Origin: UBA7672 sp963738625
GTDB lineage: Bacteria > Pseudomonadota > Alphaproteobacteria > Caulobacterales > Hyphomonadaceae
NCBI GenBank assembly: GCA_963738625.1
Contig: CAVTXH010000003.1
Span: 992,001-1,056,000, forward strand
Reading direction: 5' to 3'
Length of the DNA stretch: 64,000 bases
Shown here: in pieces, positions 37,676 through 46,569 of the stretch
How positions within the stretch are numbered: position 1 is the first letter of the stretch
How the letters are laid out: every line of letters starts with the position of its first letter
Notes under the pieces: generated by a model
What the model saw: only the letters and a program-made list of their open reading frames with translations
Told to the model about the DNA's origin: nothing
Database searches by the model: none
Made by a program: the position numbers and the translations under genes

Positions 37676-38902
37676 ATGAGGATGGCGGTACCTCTCGGCC
37701 GCGCGCTTACGCGCCGCCGGATGCGCGCGGGGAAAGCCCGGTCACTGTGGGGCATCACGCCCATCCTGACCCTGCCGCTGCTGGCGCGGTGCGATCGCAT
37801 GCTCGGCCTGCGCAGCGATTCAATGGTCTACGTAACGTATTACACATCCAGGAATTTCGACATCAACCTGTCGAAGAAACTGGCCCGGTTCAGCGGCGAT
37901 GGATACGCGCACATCGCATTCACCTACTGGGTGATGGCCTACGCCCTTCTGCGGTTCGACGTGTTCAACTTCTTTTACGACCGCGGAGTGCTTCTGCCTC
38001 CCAACGGCCGGATGTGGATCGCACCGGAAGAGCTGAAAATGCTCAAGGCGGCGGGCAAGCGTATCTACACCTATGCTTACGGCGCCGACGTTCGCACCCG
38101 CGAGACGACCCTGGCTCTGGGCAAGTATAACTTCTGTGTCGACTGCCCCACGCCAAAAAAGTTCTGCCTGTGCGACGACAGCGAAGCGAAGCGCAACATC
38201 GACGGGATCCATGCGCACGCCAATGCGATGGTCGCAATGGCCGACATGATCCACTATGTGCCGGGTTGCCGCAATTTTCACTACTGGCCGCTCGATCTCG
38301 ACAAGATCCAGTATATCGGAAGCGAATGGCGTGGCGGCCGGCCGTTGCAGGTTCTGCACGCGCCGAACCACATGCACTTCAAGGGCAGCAGGCACCTAGT
38401 CGCCGCCGTCGAGCGGTTGCGTGCGGAGGGCGTTGCGATCGAGCTGAAAACGATATCCGGCGTGTCCAATGCCGAAGTCCTGCAGGCCATGGCGGAAACC
38501 GATATCGTCGCCGAGCAGTTCATCGGCGGGGCTTTTGGCTATACCGCCGCCGAGGCTTGGGCGATGGGCAAGCCCGTGCTGACCTATGTGCGCGACCCAT
38601 CGGTGACGCCGTCCTGGGAGGATTTCCCCGCCCTGAGCGCCGACCCCGACGCGCTGTACGACACCTTGAAGAGGCTGGCGGCGGGCGAATACGACCTGCC
38701 CGCGATGGGCCAGGCCAGTCGCCGCTATGCCGAAGCGCACTACAGCCTTGAGGCAGTGGCGATAAAGCTAGGCGAGTTGTATCTCGAAACCGGCAATTTC
38801 GAGCCCAGATCGGCCGGCAAGGTCAAAGCAAACCTTGAGGCAATACACGCGAGCCGCGCCCTGCGGCTGGCGCGGCCCCTGACCGCTCCCGGCAACGGCT
38901 GA
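37676..38902 (+). CDS. Cysteine-cluster GT-B glycosyltransferase, single module
   Basis: A 408-residue homolog of the first module of the protein at 33633: SLWGITPILTLPLLARCDRM, FFYDRGVLLPPNG, KRIYTYAYGAD, then C154-x2-C157-x6-C164-x-C166 with the same spacing, PLQVLHAPNHMHFKGSRHLV and EQFIGGAFGYTAAEAWAMGK. ATG 37676 has TAAGG eight bases upstream. The frame is open farther left and still protein-like (AYLIWLGLFTVGGKAA), so it may be fused to the preceding protein through a hidden shift. The cysteines suggest bound metal; this is unproven. Confidence 0.75.
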   Translation: MRMAVPLGRALTRRRMRAGKARSLWGITPILTLPLLARCDRMLGLRSDSMVYVTYYTSRNFDINLSKKLARFSGDGYAHIAFTYWVMAYALLRFDVFNFFYDRGVLLPPNGRMWIAPEELKMLKAAGKRIYTYAYGADVRTRETTLALGKYNFCVDCPTPKKFCLCDDSEAKRNIDGIHAHANAMVAMADMIHYVPGCRNFHYWPLDLDKIQYIGSEWRGGRPLQVLHAPNHMHFKGSRHLVAAVERLRAEGVAIELKTISGVSNAEVLQAMAETDIVAEQFIGGAFGYTAAEAWAMGKPVLTYVRDPSVTPSWEDFPALSADPDALYDTLKRLAAGEYDLPAMGQASRRYAEAHYSLEAVAIKLGELYLETGNFEPRSAGKVKANLEAIHASRALRLARPLTAPGNG

Positions 38903-38980
38903 GTCCAGCCTTGCAACCTCGGCGCAAATAGCGCAGGAAACGCGTCCAGGGACCAATATCCGACAATCAGGATGAGCGGC

Positions 38981-40564
38981 GTGAGCGCAACTTTGCTAAA
39001 GCGCAAGATTAAGAGCGGCCTTATCCGGCTCGGCCTTGCGAACCAGGCCATCGCTGAAGGCGGTCGGCTGGCTTTCGCCGGGCTCAGGCAAAGCTTCGAT
39101 TTTTCAAATGGACGCCAGCTCCGACTGTCGCGCAAAGCGATGTCGGGGACCCTTTCCGAACCTGCCCTGGAAGGCGTTATCGCACGGACACACAACATCT
39201 CGCCCACTCGGCCTCCCGTGCAGTTGACGATCCCGCGGTCCCCGCCGGCGCCCTTCCCGCCCGAACCTTCCCAGGCCGACAAGACCGTCGCGTTTGCGCT
39301 AACGCTCGCCGAACTCCAGATGCGGCCGCCGCCGCGGGTCCGCCCTAAACTGCCCAAGTCGAAGCGCGTCGTCATGTTTGCCGTCTCTCAGCTGCGCATC
39401 GATCCGCGCGTCGAACGTGAAGCACGCGCTCTGGTCGAAGCGGGCTTCGAAGTCGTCGTTGTCGGGCCGGATCTCTCGGAGCCATCAAATGCAGAGGCCC
39501 CAATCGATTGGGGTCCGAACATCACGTTTGACCTGCTGCCATCCATGGCCGTTGGCTTCATCGTCAACTCGCCCTGGTTCTATTCCGCGCCAATGGTGGA
39601 GGCAGGTTGCCGGCACGGCGCGTTTGCTTTCCACGCGCACGACCTCTGGACGGCATTGATTGCGCTTGACTGCGCCTCCCGCACGGACGCGCTCGCGGTC
39701 ATGGACTATCACGAGTGGACTTCCGAAAACGTTTCCTGGGATGCGGTGAACCAGAAATGGGCGGCGCATCCCGTCGAACGCGCCGACGCTTTCCGAAAGA
39801 TGGAAAACCTCGGAATGCGCCTGGCGGCGCTTTCCATCACTGTCAACCAGACCATCGCCGACGCGCTTGAGCATGACGCCGGCTTGCCGGCGGGCACCGT
39901 CTCCGTTATCCGCAACGTGCCGAAGCTCGACGCCGTGCCAACCAAGACCTACCCGCCCCTCAAGACGCAGTTCGGTTTGTCCGACGACACATTCGTCGTG
40001 CTCTATCAGGGCGGTACCGGGCCCTCGCGGCTTCTCGAGCCGGTCATTGAGGGCCTAGCTTACGCCCCCGGCACCATCCTGATCATCCGCGGACCATCCC
40101 TGGATCTGTTCGGCGACGGATACCGTGCGCTTGCGGAGAAATGCGGCGTTGCCGACCGGCTGATCCTCGCCCCCGCCGTGCCCTCGCACGACGTCGTAGC
40201 GGCGGCGCGCGGCGCCGACCTTGGCCTTTATACCGTCGTGGACGCCAGCAAGAACTTCCGCTACGCGCTGCCAAACAAGGTCTTTGAGTATCTTGCGGCA
40301 GATATTCCGCTGGCGATAGCGGACTATCCGGAGGTCATGAAGATCATCCAGCAGCATGACTGCGGCGTGTCGTTCGATCCGCACAGTCCGCAATCCATCG
40401 GCGCGGCAATCGCGTCCATACAAAATTCTCCTGAGCGGCGCACTGCGGCTCGCAAAAATGCGTCGGCCGCCTTCAAGGCGCTGGACGGCGCATCCGAATG
40501 GCGACGCTTTGCCGGGCTGTACGACAAACTCTGGCGGCGAGCGACGTCGCGTGAAAAAGCTTAG
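38981..40564 (+). CDS. Glycosyltransferase family 4
   Basis: A 527-residue GT-B protein, the free-standing counterpart of module 1 of the fused protein at 28712. Motifs: MFAVSQLRIDPRVEREARALV, VMDYHEWTSENVSWDA (as YDAHE in related GT4s), VSVIRNVPKLD, VVLYQGGTGPSRLLEPVIEG, LILAPAVPSHDVVAAARGAD and LPNKVFEYLAADIPLAIAD with the donor-binding glutamate. GTG 38981 has AGGA eight bases upstream and matches the homolog start; ATG 38972 is the alternative. It ends 12 bases before its partner gene. Confidence 0.82.
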   Translation: MSATLLKRKIKSGLIRLGLANQAIAEGGRLAFAGLRQSFDFSNGRQLRLSRKAMSGTLSEPALEGVIARTHNISPTRPPVQLTIPRSPPAPFPPEPSQADKTVAFALTLAELQMRPPPRVRPKLPKSKRVVMFAVSQLRIDPRVEREARALVEAGFEVVVVGPDLSEPSNAEAPIDWGPNITFDLLPSMAVGFIVNSPWFYSAPMVEAGCRHGAFAFHAHDLWTALIALDCASRTDALAVMDYHEWTSENVSWDAVNQKWAAHPVERADAFRKMENLGMRLAALSITVNQTIADALEHDAGLPAGTVSVIRNVPKLDAVPTKTYPPLKTQFGLSDDTFVVLYQGGTGPSRLLEPVIEGLAYAPGTILIIRGPSLDLFGDGYRALAEKCGVADRLILAPAVPSHDVVAAARGADLGLYTVVDASKNFRYALPNKVFEYLAADIPLAIADYPEVMKIIQQHDCGVSFDPHSPQSIGAAIASIQNSPERRTAARKNASAAFKALDGASEWRRFAGLYDKLWRRATSREKA

Positions 40565-40576
40565 AGGCGCGCCTGC

Positions 40577-41674
40577 GTGCGAGTCCTTCACGCTCCATGC
40601 AATGTCGGCAATCAGCCTTGGACGCTTTCCCGCGCCGAGCGCGAGCTGGGGCTCAAGAGCGACCTGATCTGTAACTATTCGACGTGGATCGGATACCCGG
40701 CCGACCGGGTGCTCGGATCTGTCGGCGGGCGGGATCACCGCGAGCTGCGCGAGCGGCGCTGGTATGGCTACACCGCGCCATTCAAGTATGACGTGCTGCA
40801 CTACTATTTCGGACGCAGCCTGCTCTTCTGGGACGACCTCCCGGACCTCAATACGAATCCGTTCGCAGACATGAAGATCGGCCGCAGAATGGGCCGCAAG
40901 ATCATCATGACGCTTCAGGGATGCGATGCGCGGATCGCCGAGGAATCCAACAAGCGGAACGAATTTACGCCGTGCCATCCAGATCGATGCGGCGCCTATT
41001 CCATCTGCCTTGCGCAGCTTGACGCCCAGCGCCGCAGGATGATCAGCGAGATAGCTCCGCTGTGCGACCGTGTGTTTTTCCTGAATCCGGAAATCGGACA
41101 CTACGTGCCGAATGCCGAGTTCCTGCCGTACGCCAATGTCGATGTGGAAGCGCTCACGATGGCGCCCGTGTCAAATCGCGCGCGACCCGTAGTCGTCCAC
41201 GCTCCCAGCGATGCCAAGATCAAAGGCACTTCGATGATTGTCGAGGCCCTCGAATTGCTCCGGGCTAAGCATGATTTTGAACTGGTCCTGGTTGAGCGGA
41301 AAACCCATTCCGAAGCGATGGAGATATACAAGTCCGCTGATTTTGTGATCGATCAGGTCCTGGCGGGATGGTATGGCGGACTTGCGGTTGAGGTCATGGC
41401 GATGGGAAAGCCCGTTGCCTGCTACATCCGACAGGAAGACGAGATGTTCGTGCCGCGAGGAATGCTCAACGACATGCCGCTGATGAAGATCAGGCCGCAG
41501 ACACTGCGGGAGGACCTCAACTCGATACTCACACGTCGCGCCGAGTGGGCTGCGATCGGCCAGCGCGGCCGCGCCTATGTCGAGCGCTGGCATTCTCCGC
41601 GACGGATAGCGGCGGCAATGAAGCGCATCTACACCGATGTGACGGCGCCGTTTACGATCGAAGGCGTCGACTGA
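40577..41674 (+). CDS. Cysteine-cluster GT-B glycosyltransferase (VRVLHAPCN type)
   Basis: A 365-residue protein matching module 2 of the fused protein at 28712. It starts VRVLHAPCNVGNQPWTLSRA at a GTG, then YPADRVLG, VLHYYFGRSLLFWDD, IIMTLQGCD (Cys116) and the cluster C133-x4-C138-x5-C144 in TPCHPDRCGAYSIC; the C-terminal half has VVVHAPSDAKIKG, FVIDQVLAGWYGGLAVEVMA and a final YVERWHSPRRIA. The cysteines are kept between the two copies. It lies 12 bases after its GT4 partner and one base before asnB copy 4. Confidence 0.78.
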   Translation: MRVLHAPCNVGNQPWTLSRAERELGLKSDLICNYSTWIGYPADRVLGSVGGRDHRELRERRWYGYTAPFKYDVLHYYFGRSLLFWDDLPDLNTNPFADMKIGRRMGRKIIMTLQGCDARIAEESNKRNEFTPCHPDRCGAYSICLAQLDAQRRRMISEIAPLCDRVFFLNPEIGHYVPNAEFLPYANVDVEALTMAPVSNRARPVVVHAPSDAKIKGTSMIVEALELLRAKHDFELVLVERKTHSEAMEIYKSADFVIDQVLAGWYGGLAVEVMAMGKPVACYIRQEDEMFVPRGMLNDMPLMKIRPQTLREDLNSILTRRAEWAAIGQRGRAYVERWHSPRRIAAAMKRIYTDVTAPFTIEGVD

Positions 41675-41675
41675 A

Positions 41676-43559
41676 ATGTGCGGACTGGCTGGCATTCTCC
41701 ACTTTGGTCGCCTCGGTGACGCTGCCCAGCGCGCGCGCAAGATGGCAGATTCCATTCGCCATCGCGGGCCCGACGACGATGGCTACTTTGCCGACGCGGA
41801 TGTCGCGTTCAGCTTCCGCCGCCTCGCGATCGTGGATATCGAGACCGGCCATCAACCCATGACGAATGCTGACCGCTCCGTGTGGGTGGTTTTCAACGGC
41901 GAGATCTACAACCATCGCGCATTGCGCAAGGAGCTCGAATCCAAGGGGCATCGCTTCGCCACCGACCACTCCGACACCGAAGTTCTGGTGCATGGCTGGC
42001 GCCAGTGGGGCGAACAACTGCCCGAAAAACTGAATGGCATGTTCGCGCTTGCGGTCTGGGACGTGAAAGCGCGCAGCCTGTTTCTTGCGCGCGACCGTTT
42101 TGGCGTGAAACCGCTCTATCTGGCTCGCACACAAGCGGGCGCGCTGACGTTCGCTTCGGAAGTACGCGCGCTGCACGCAAGCGGCCTGATCGCCCGGGAA
42201 GACGACCCCGTGGCAGTGGCGGACTATTTCGGTCTCATGAACAACTGGAACGGCCGTACGCCATTCCGCGGCGTTGAGTTGATGCGGCCGGGAAGCTGGC
42301 GCAAGATTACGCCGTCTGGCGAGACGGAATCCGTGTACTGGCGCTTCCGCATGGATCGACACGCGCCGCGTCGTGGCGGGCTCGCCGCGGCTGCAAATGA
42401 TTTTCGTGATATTCTGCTCGCTACCGTGCGCAGCCAAGTGCAGGCCGACGTGCCGGTTATGACATACCTGTCGGGCGGCATCGACAGTTCCAGCGTGACC
42501 GCTGCCGCCTACGCCATCGATCCCAACATGCGGGCATATTCCTGCATCTTCCAGCTCGATGGCGTCGGCGCAGACGCGTTCGTTGACGAGCGCGAATACT
42601 CCCGCCTTGTCGCAAAGCATCTCGGCATATCGCGCGTGGAGCTCGAGATTCCCAGCACCGCCATGATCGGCAGATTGGACCAGACGATCGCCTCGCTAGA
42701 ATATCCCCGCATGGGCATGGCCTACGTGAACGATATCATCGCCGAGCGTGTGGCAAAGGACGCGCGCGTCGTGTTGTCGGGCATGGGCGGAGATGAAGTC
42801 ACGGGCGGCTATGTAGGCCGTTATGCCATCACGCCGCGACAGGCCACGCCCCGCGAAACAGGCCTGCGCGCACTTTTTCAGAAGTTGCGGGGCGCCAACG
42901 AACCCGAGGTCGCGCCACGGGAAGCGCTCGACGCCTATCGTAGAGCGCTCAACGTTCCCCTCGCCGACGATCAGCGCGCAGCCGCGTTCACGCCAGAATT
43001 CCTCGCCGTCTCCGGGCAGCGCTCGCCGATGGACGCCATCGAGGAAGCCGTCGCCGATGCGGAGTCGTCCGATCCGTGGGACGTCGTCATGTATGTCGAC
43101 GCCACGACCTACCTGCACGGACTGCTTGTGCTCGAGGACAAACTCTCGATGAGCCATTCGCTTGAGACAAGGGTTCCGCTGCTTGACAACGATCTAGTCG
43201 ACTATCTCTTGCAGACGCCGTGGGAGCTCCTGTGCGACGGCCAGACCGGCAAGATTCTTTTCCGCGAAGCGGTCCGGCCGCTAGTGCCAGAGGAGATCTA
43301 CAACAAGCCGAAGATGGGCTTCGCTCCACCGGACGCATCGTGGTATCGCGGTCCGCTTCGCGGATTCATCGAAAGTCGTCTTTCGGCCGAGCGGATTGCG
43401 CGCCGGGGAGTTTTCCGCCCGGCGTGGGTCAACGCCATTCTGGCGCAGCACATGAATGGGGGCGCCAATCACGTGGTGCTGATCTGGTGCTTGCTCAGCT
43501 TCGACAGCTGGTGCGAACAGTCCGGCGCCTTTGGCGGCAGACTCGACCTGGCCGCCTAG
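41676..43559 (+). CDS. Asparagine synthetase-like glutamine amidotransferase, copy 4
   Basis: A 627-residue AsnB family protein starting MCGLAGILHFG with Cys2. HRGPDDDGYF, VVFNGEIYNHRALRKEL and FLARDRFGVKPLY belong to the glutaminase half; YLSGGIDSSSVTAA near residue 266 is the PP-loop; LSGMGGDEVTGGYVGRY and SMSHSLETRVPLLDNDLVDY follow. All motifs are intact. It is closer to copy 3 than to copies 1 and 2 in the last segment (MGFAPPDASWYRGP against QGFSAPDASWFKGE). The start lies one base after the glycosyltransferase stop. Confidence 0.9.
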   Translation: MCGLAGILHFGRLGDAAQRARKMADSIRHRGPDDDGYFADADVAFSFRRLAIVDIETGHQPMTNADRSVWVVFNGEIYNHRALRKELESKGHRFATDHSDTEVLVHGWRQWGEQLPEKLNGMFALAVWDVKARSLFLARDRFGVKPLYLARTQAGALTFASEVRALHASGLIAREDDPVAVADYFGLMNNWNGRTPFRGVELMRPGSWRKITPSGETESVYWRFRMDRHAPRRGGLAAAANDFRDILLATVRSQVQADVPVMTYLSGGIDSSSVTAAAYAIDPNMRAYSCIFQLDGVGADAFVDEREYSRLVAKHLGISRVELEIPSTAMIGRLDQTIASLEYPRMGMAYVNDIIAERVAKDARVVLSGMGGDEVTGGYVGRYAITPRQATPRETGLRALFQKLRGANEPEVAPREALDAYRRALNVPLADDQRAAAFTPEFLAVSGQRSPMDAIEEAVADAESSDPWDVVMYVDATTYLHGLLVLEDKLSMSHSLETRVPLLDNDLVDYLLQTPWELLCDGQTGKILFREAVRPLVPEEIYNKPKMGFAPPDASWYRGPLRGFIESRLSAERIARRGVFRPAWVNAILAQHMNGGANHVVLIWCLLSFDSWCEQSGAFGGRLDLAA

Positions 43560-43584
43560 GCCGCCTCACTGACAGGATACAGGA

Positions 43585-44709
43585 ATGCGCCCGCACGCAG
43601 TTGCAAAACTCTTGAGCCCTACGCCTGCCAGCGGCGGTCTGCGACTGGACTCCTTTTCGGAATCCGATGGTCAGGTTGTCGAGGGCGTCCTGCGCGCGGA
43701 CAACGGCGATTTCTTTCCCATCATGCGTGGCGTGCCGATCTTCCTGATGGGACAGCTGCAGCCCGATCTGACCGACTTCTGCAGCCGCCACGATCTTCCG
43801 TCGCCCAAGGGTGGGACCAGTCCGCATGCTGCCGGACAGGCGCTGACGAACGTGACGTTCTCGGATAAGTGGAAGCGTTTCAAGAACTACGGCCTTGAGC
43901 CCGAGCACGAGGAATTCCTGTTCGGCTGGTATTGCAAGAAACTGGGCCTGCCCGACCGCGACGCCTTGAAGACCTTCTATAGAGATCGCGACGCGGTTCT
44001 GGAGGTCGGCCCTGGCTCCGGCTTCAATTCACGCTTCATAGCGGAGAATTGCCGCGGCCAGCACTATGCGCTCGACATCTCCGAAGCGGCGTTCACGACA
44101 TTCGAGAATACACGCCATCTCGCGAACTGCACGGTCGTGCAGGCCGACCTGATGCACGCCCCATTTGCGGACAACTCGTTCGATTTCGTCATCGCCGACG
44201 GCGTACTGCATCATACGCCGGATACGCGTGCTGCGGTCGAAGCGCTATACCGAAAAGTGCGACCGGGCGGCCAATTCTTCTTCTACGTCTACAAACGCAT
44301 GGGCGCAGCTCGCTATTTCTGCGACCAGTACATCCGCGAAAGCTTCATGAAGCTGTCGACGGAAGAATGCTACGCAGCTTGTGAGGGGCTGACCGAGCTT
44401 GGCCGGGAACTGTCGCGTCTCAACGCGAAAATCACTTTGAACAAGCCAATCGATGTGCTCGGTATCCCTGCCGGCGAACATGACGTGCAACGCCTAGTTT
44501 ACTACAACTGGGTCAAATGCTTCTGGAACGAGGCTTTCGACTACGAGACCAACAACATGGTCAATTTCGACTGGTATCATCCGCATCACGCGTGGCAGCA
44601 CACGCCGGAAGAAGTCGCCAACTGGCTGTCACAACTAGGCGTGCGCGAATTCCAGTTCAACGACGCCAACCCGAACGGAATATCCGTCCTTCTTCGCAAA
44701 CCAGCCTGA
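43585..44709 (+). CDS. SAM-dependent methyltransferase with Trm112-like N-terminus
   Basis: A 374-residue protein. Residues 1-55 resemble a Trm112-like entry domain without its cysteines (VVEGVLRADNGDFFPIMRGVPIFL). The methyltransferase part has AVLEVGPGSGFNSRFIAENC as the SAM loop, YALDISEAAF, APFADNSFDFVIADGVLHHT and YRKVRPGGQFFFYVYKR. The last 120 residues are aromatic-rich. An AGGA lies five bases before the ATG. Such proteins are common in O-antigen loci, but the methyl acceptor is unknown. Confidence 0.83.
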   Translation: MRPHAVAKLLSPTPASGGLRLDSFSESDGQVVEGVLRADNGDFFPIMRGVPIFLMGQLQPDLTDFCSRHDLPSPKGGTSPHAAGQALTNVTFSDKWKRFKNYGLEPEHEEFLFGWYCKKLGLPDRDALKTFYRDRDAVLEVGPGSGFNSRFIAENCRGQHYALDISEAAFTTFENTRHLANCTVVQADLMHAPFADNSFDFVIADGVLHHTPDTRAAVEALYRKVRPGGQFFFYVYKRMGAARYFCDQYIRESFMKLSTEECYAACEGLTELGRELSRLNAKITLNKPIDVLGIPAGEHDVQRLVYYNWVKCFWNEAFDYETNNMVNFDWYHPHHAWQHTPEEVANWLSQLGVREFQFNDANPNGISVLLRKPA

Positions 44710-44713
44710 GACC

Positions 44714-45598
44714 ATGGCGCGCATAGTACTCACCGGCGCGAATGGCCTGCTTGGAAACGAGGTTGTCCGGCTGCTGGCCGCGGCAGGAGATGAAGTCGTC
44801 TGCGTCGGCCGTCGGCGAGTGGATGTCGCGGACGCAGGCGTGACGTTTGTGGAGGCCGATCTCGCCCGCCCGCTGCGGCCGTCATCCCTTCCCGATCACG
44901 CGGATGCAGTGATTCACCTGGCGCAATCCGAGCACTTCAACGAGTTTCCCGAAGGAGCAAACGCCGTATTCGCGGTCAACGTGGCGGCGCCGGTCGCCCT
45001 GCTGGATTGGGCGCGAGGAGCGGGAGTAGCTTCATTCGTCCACGCCTCTTCCGGCGGCTTGTACGGGAGTGGCCCGAGGCCCTTCGCAGAAACCGACCCG
45101 CTCCAGCTTCCGCCGCGTCTGGCATTCTACCTGGCGACCAAGCACTCGGCTGAGCAGTTGGCCGATGCGTATCAGCAGAATTTTTCTGTCGCCGCTTTAC
45201 GCTATTTTTTTGTCTACGGCATCCGCCAGCGCCCAAACATGCTCATACCAAGGCTAGTGGCGAACGTTCGGGCCGGGCAACCGCTCACCTTGCAGGGCGC
45301 CAACGGCATGTGTCTGAATCCCGTCCATGTTTCGGATGCGGCCGCTGCAACTGTAGCCGCTGTGCGCCGGAAGGCCCGTGGGGTTTTCAATGTTGCGGGG
45401 CCAGATACCGTCAGCATCCGGCTGATCGGGGAGATCATCGGACGTCTTGTCGGCAACGCTCCCTTGTTCGAGCAGGCTGGCGGCGCGCCAGGAGACCTTG
45501 TAGGAGATACAGCGCAAATGCGTGATCGGCTCCATATTCCGACGGTGTCCGTAGAGGATGGTCTGGGCGAGCTGTGCGGCGGGCCGGCTCGCCGGTGA
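44714..45598 (+). CDS. NAD(P)-dependent sugar epimerase/reductase (extended SDR)
   Basis: A 294-residue short SDR: VLTGANGLLGNEVVRLL is the nucleotide loop, VIHLAQSEHFNEF the NNAG-like strand, FVHASSGGLYG the Ser region, and FYLATKHSAEQL holds the YxxxK pair. It lacks the long C-terminal region of RmlB. It could supply the missing 4-keto reduction step for the dTDP sugar, but it is not clearly RmlD. It starts four bases after the methyltransferase stop and closes this plus-strand run. Confidence 0.8.
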   Translation: MARIVLTGANGLLGNEVVRLLAAAGDEVVCVGRRRVDVADAGVTFVEADLARPLRPSSLPDHADAVIHLAQSEHFNEFPEGANAVFAVNVAAPVALLDWARGAGVASFVHASSGGLYGSGPRPFAETDPLQLPPRLAFYLATKHSAEQLADAYQQNFSVAALRYFFVYGIRQRPNMLIPRLVANVRAGQPLTLQGANGMCLNPVHVSDAAAATVAAVRRKARGVFNVAGPDTVSIRLIGEIIGRLVGNAPLFEQAGGAPGDLVGDTAQMRDRLHIPTVSVEDGLGELCGGPARR

Positions 45599-45943
45599 AT
45601 CGCCGATCCGAGGAACTATCGGAGACCCCACAACCTGGAGACATGCGAGCAATCCGCGATGCGTTCCGTGCGGGTGACTAGAGCCCTGCAGCCTGAATGC
45701 ACAATGGCCCGGCAGCAAGCGCAAGCATTGATTTGAGCCACGCAGAGTATTGTTTTCAGCTACCGGAATTCCGTTCTTGTGTGATCGTTCGGCATGGGAA
45801 CAGCCCCGCCCAAGGGTTGCGCCCAGCTGATTTGGGTCGGTAGACAAACAATATGTAGCGCGCTAGGGAGCCGCTGTCGCTGTGCCTCCTAGTGCCTGAT
45901 GATCACAGCGATTCGCATCATGGGAATGTGGAGTTGTGTTGTT
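45599..45943. other. Intergenic region
   Basis: A 345-base gap between the SDR and lipoprotein genes on the same strand. No gene-like frame, clear terminator or promoter pair was seen. It separates the long 19.8-45.6 kb run from the lipoprotein and wbpB-wbpE-wbpA group, so a promoter is likely here. Confidence 0.4.
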
Positions 45944-46468
45944 ATGAGAATTGCTCTGGCATTTGCTGCAACGCTGGCGCTGACCGCCTGCGACAACAAG
46001 GTTCTGCCACAAGAGTCCGCTGCGCCGCCTGCGGCTGAAGTCGCCCCGCCGGCGGGACCCGCGCAGGGGATCGCCGAAGAACTCGACTTGGCGACTGCAA
46101 CCATCCCTCCCCCCGTCGCGGCGGGTGAGGATCTCCTCGCCGGGCTGGCCAAAGGCGGTTCGGCGACCCTGCGACTGGACTGTCCATCCGGAGCGGAAGC
46201 GGCGCAGTATCTCGGCACGCTGATGTGCGGCGGCGACTATGTCGTCTACTATGAACCTTCGACTCTGCGCTGGGTCGCAATTGGACCGAACCGCTCACTT
46301 GCGGATAGTGGCGCTGCAGACCCGAAGACGGGAGCCAAGAACCCCGGGCCACCGCCGACCGAAGGAACCATCGTTGTCTGGGGCGCCCCTTTCAAGATCG
46401 ATGCTGAAAGCAAGGCGGCGCTTGGCAGCGGCTTAGTTGTTGGCAAATTGATCGCGACCGGTCAGTAG
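45944..46468 (+). CDS. Small lipoprotein of unknown function
   Basis: A 174-residue protein starting MRIALAFAATLALTACDNKV, a signal peptide with the lipobox LTAC. Asp follows the cysteine at +2, which in some bacteria favours inner-membrane retention. A Pro/Ala-rich linker (residues 25-55) follows. The rest (LRLDCPSGAEAAQYLGTLMC and GGDYVVYYEPSTLRWVAIGP) has two cysteines that could form a disulfide but matches no family I know. The frame opens at 45899, but the ATG at 45944 is preferred since it gives a clean signal peptide. Confidence 0.72.
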   Translation: MRIALAFAATLALTACDNKVLPQESAAPPAAEVAPPAGPAQGIAEELDLATATIPPPVAAGEDLLAGLAKGGSATLRLDCPSGAEAAQYLGTLMCGGDYVVYYEPSTLRWVAIGPNRSLADSGAADPKTGAKNPGPPPTEGTIVVWGAPFKIDAESKAALGSGLVVGKLIATGQ

Positions 46469-46569
46469 GCGCGAGTCTCGAACGGCGCCTCATTCCCGTC
46501 GCGCCGATCGAGAGGTGTGTGGGTGCCCGCACGACGTCCTGCAGCAGTCGGCGGTTTGTGGAGAGTGAA

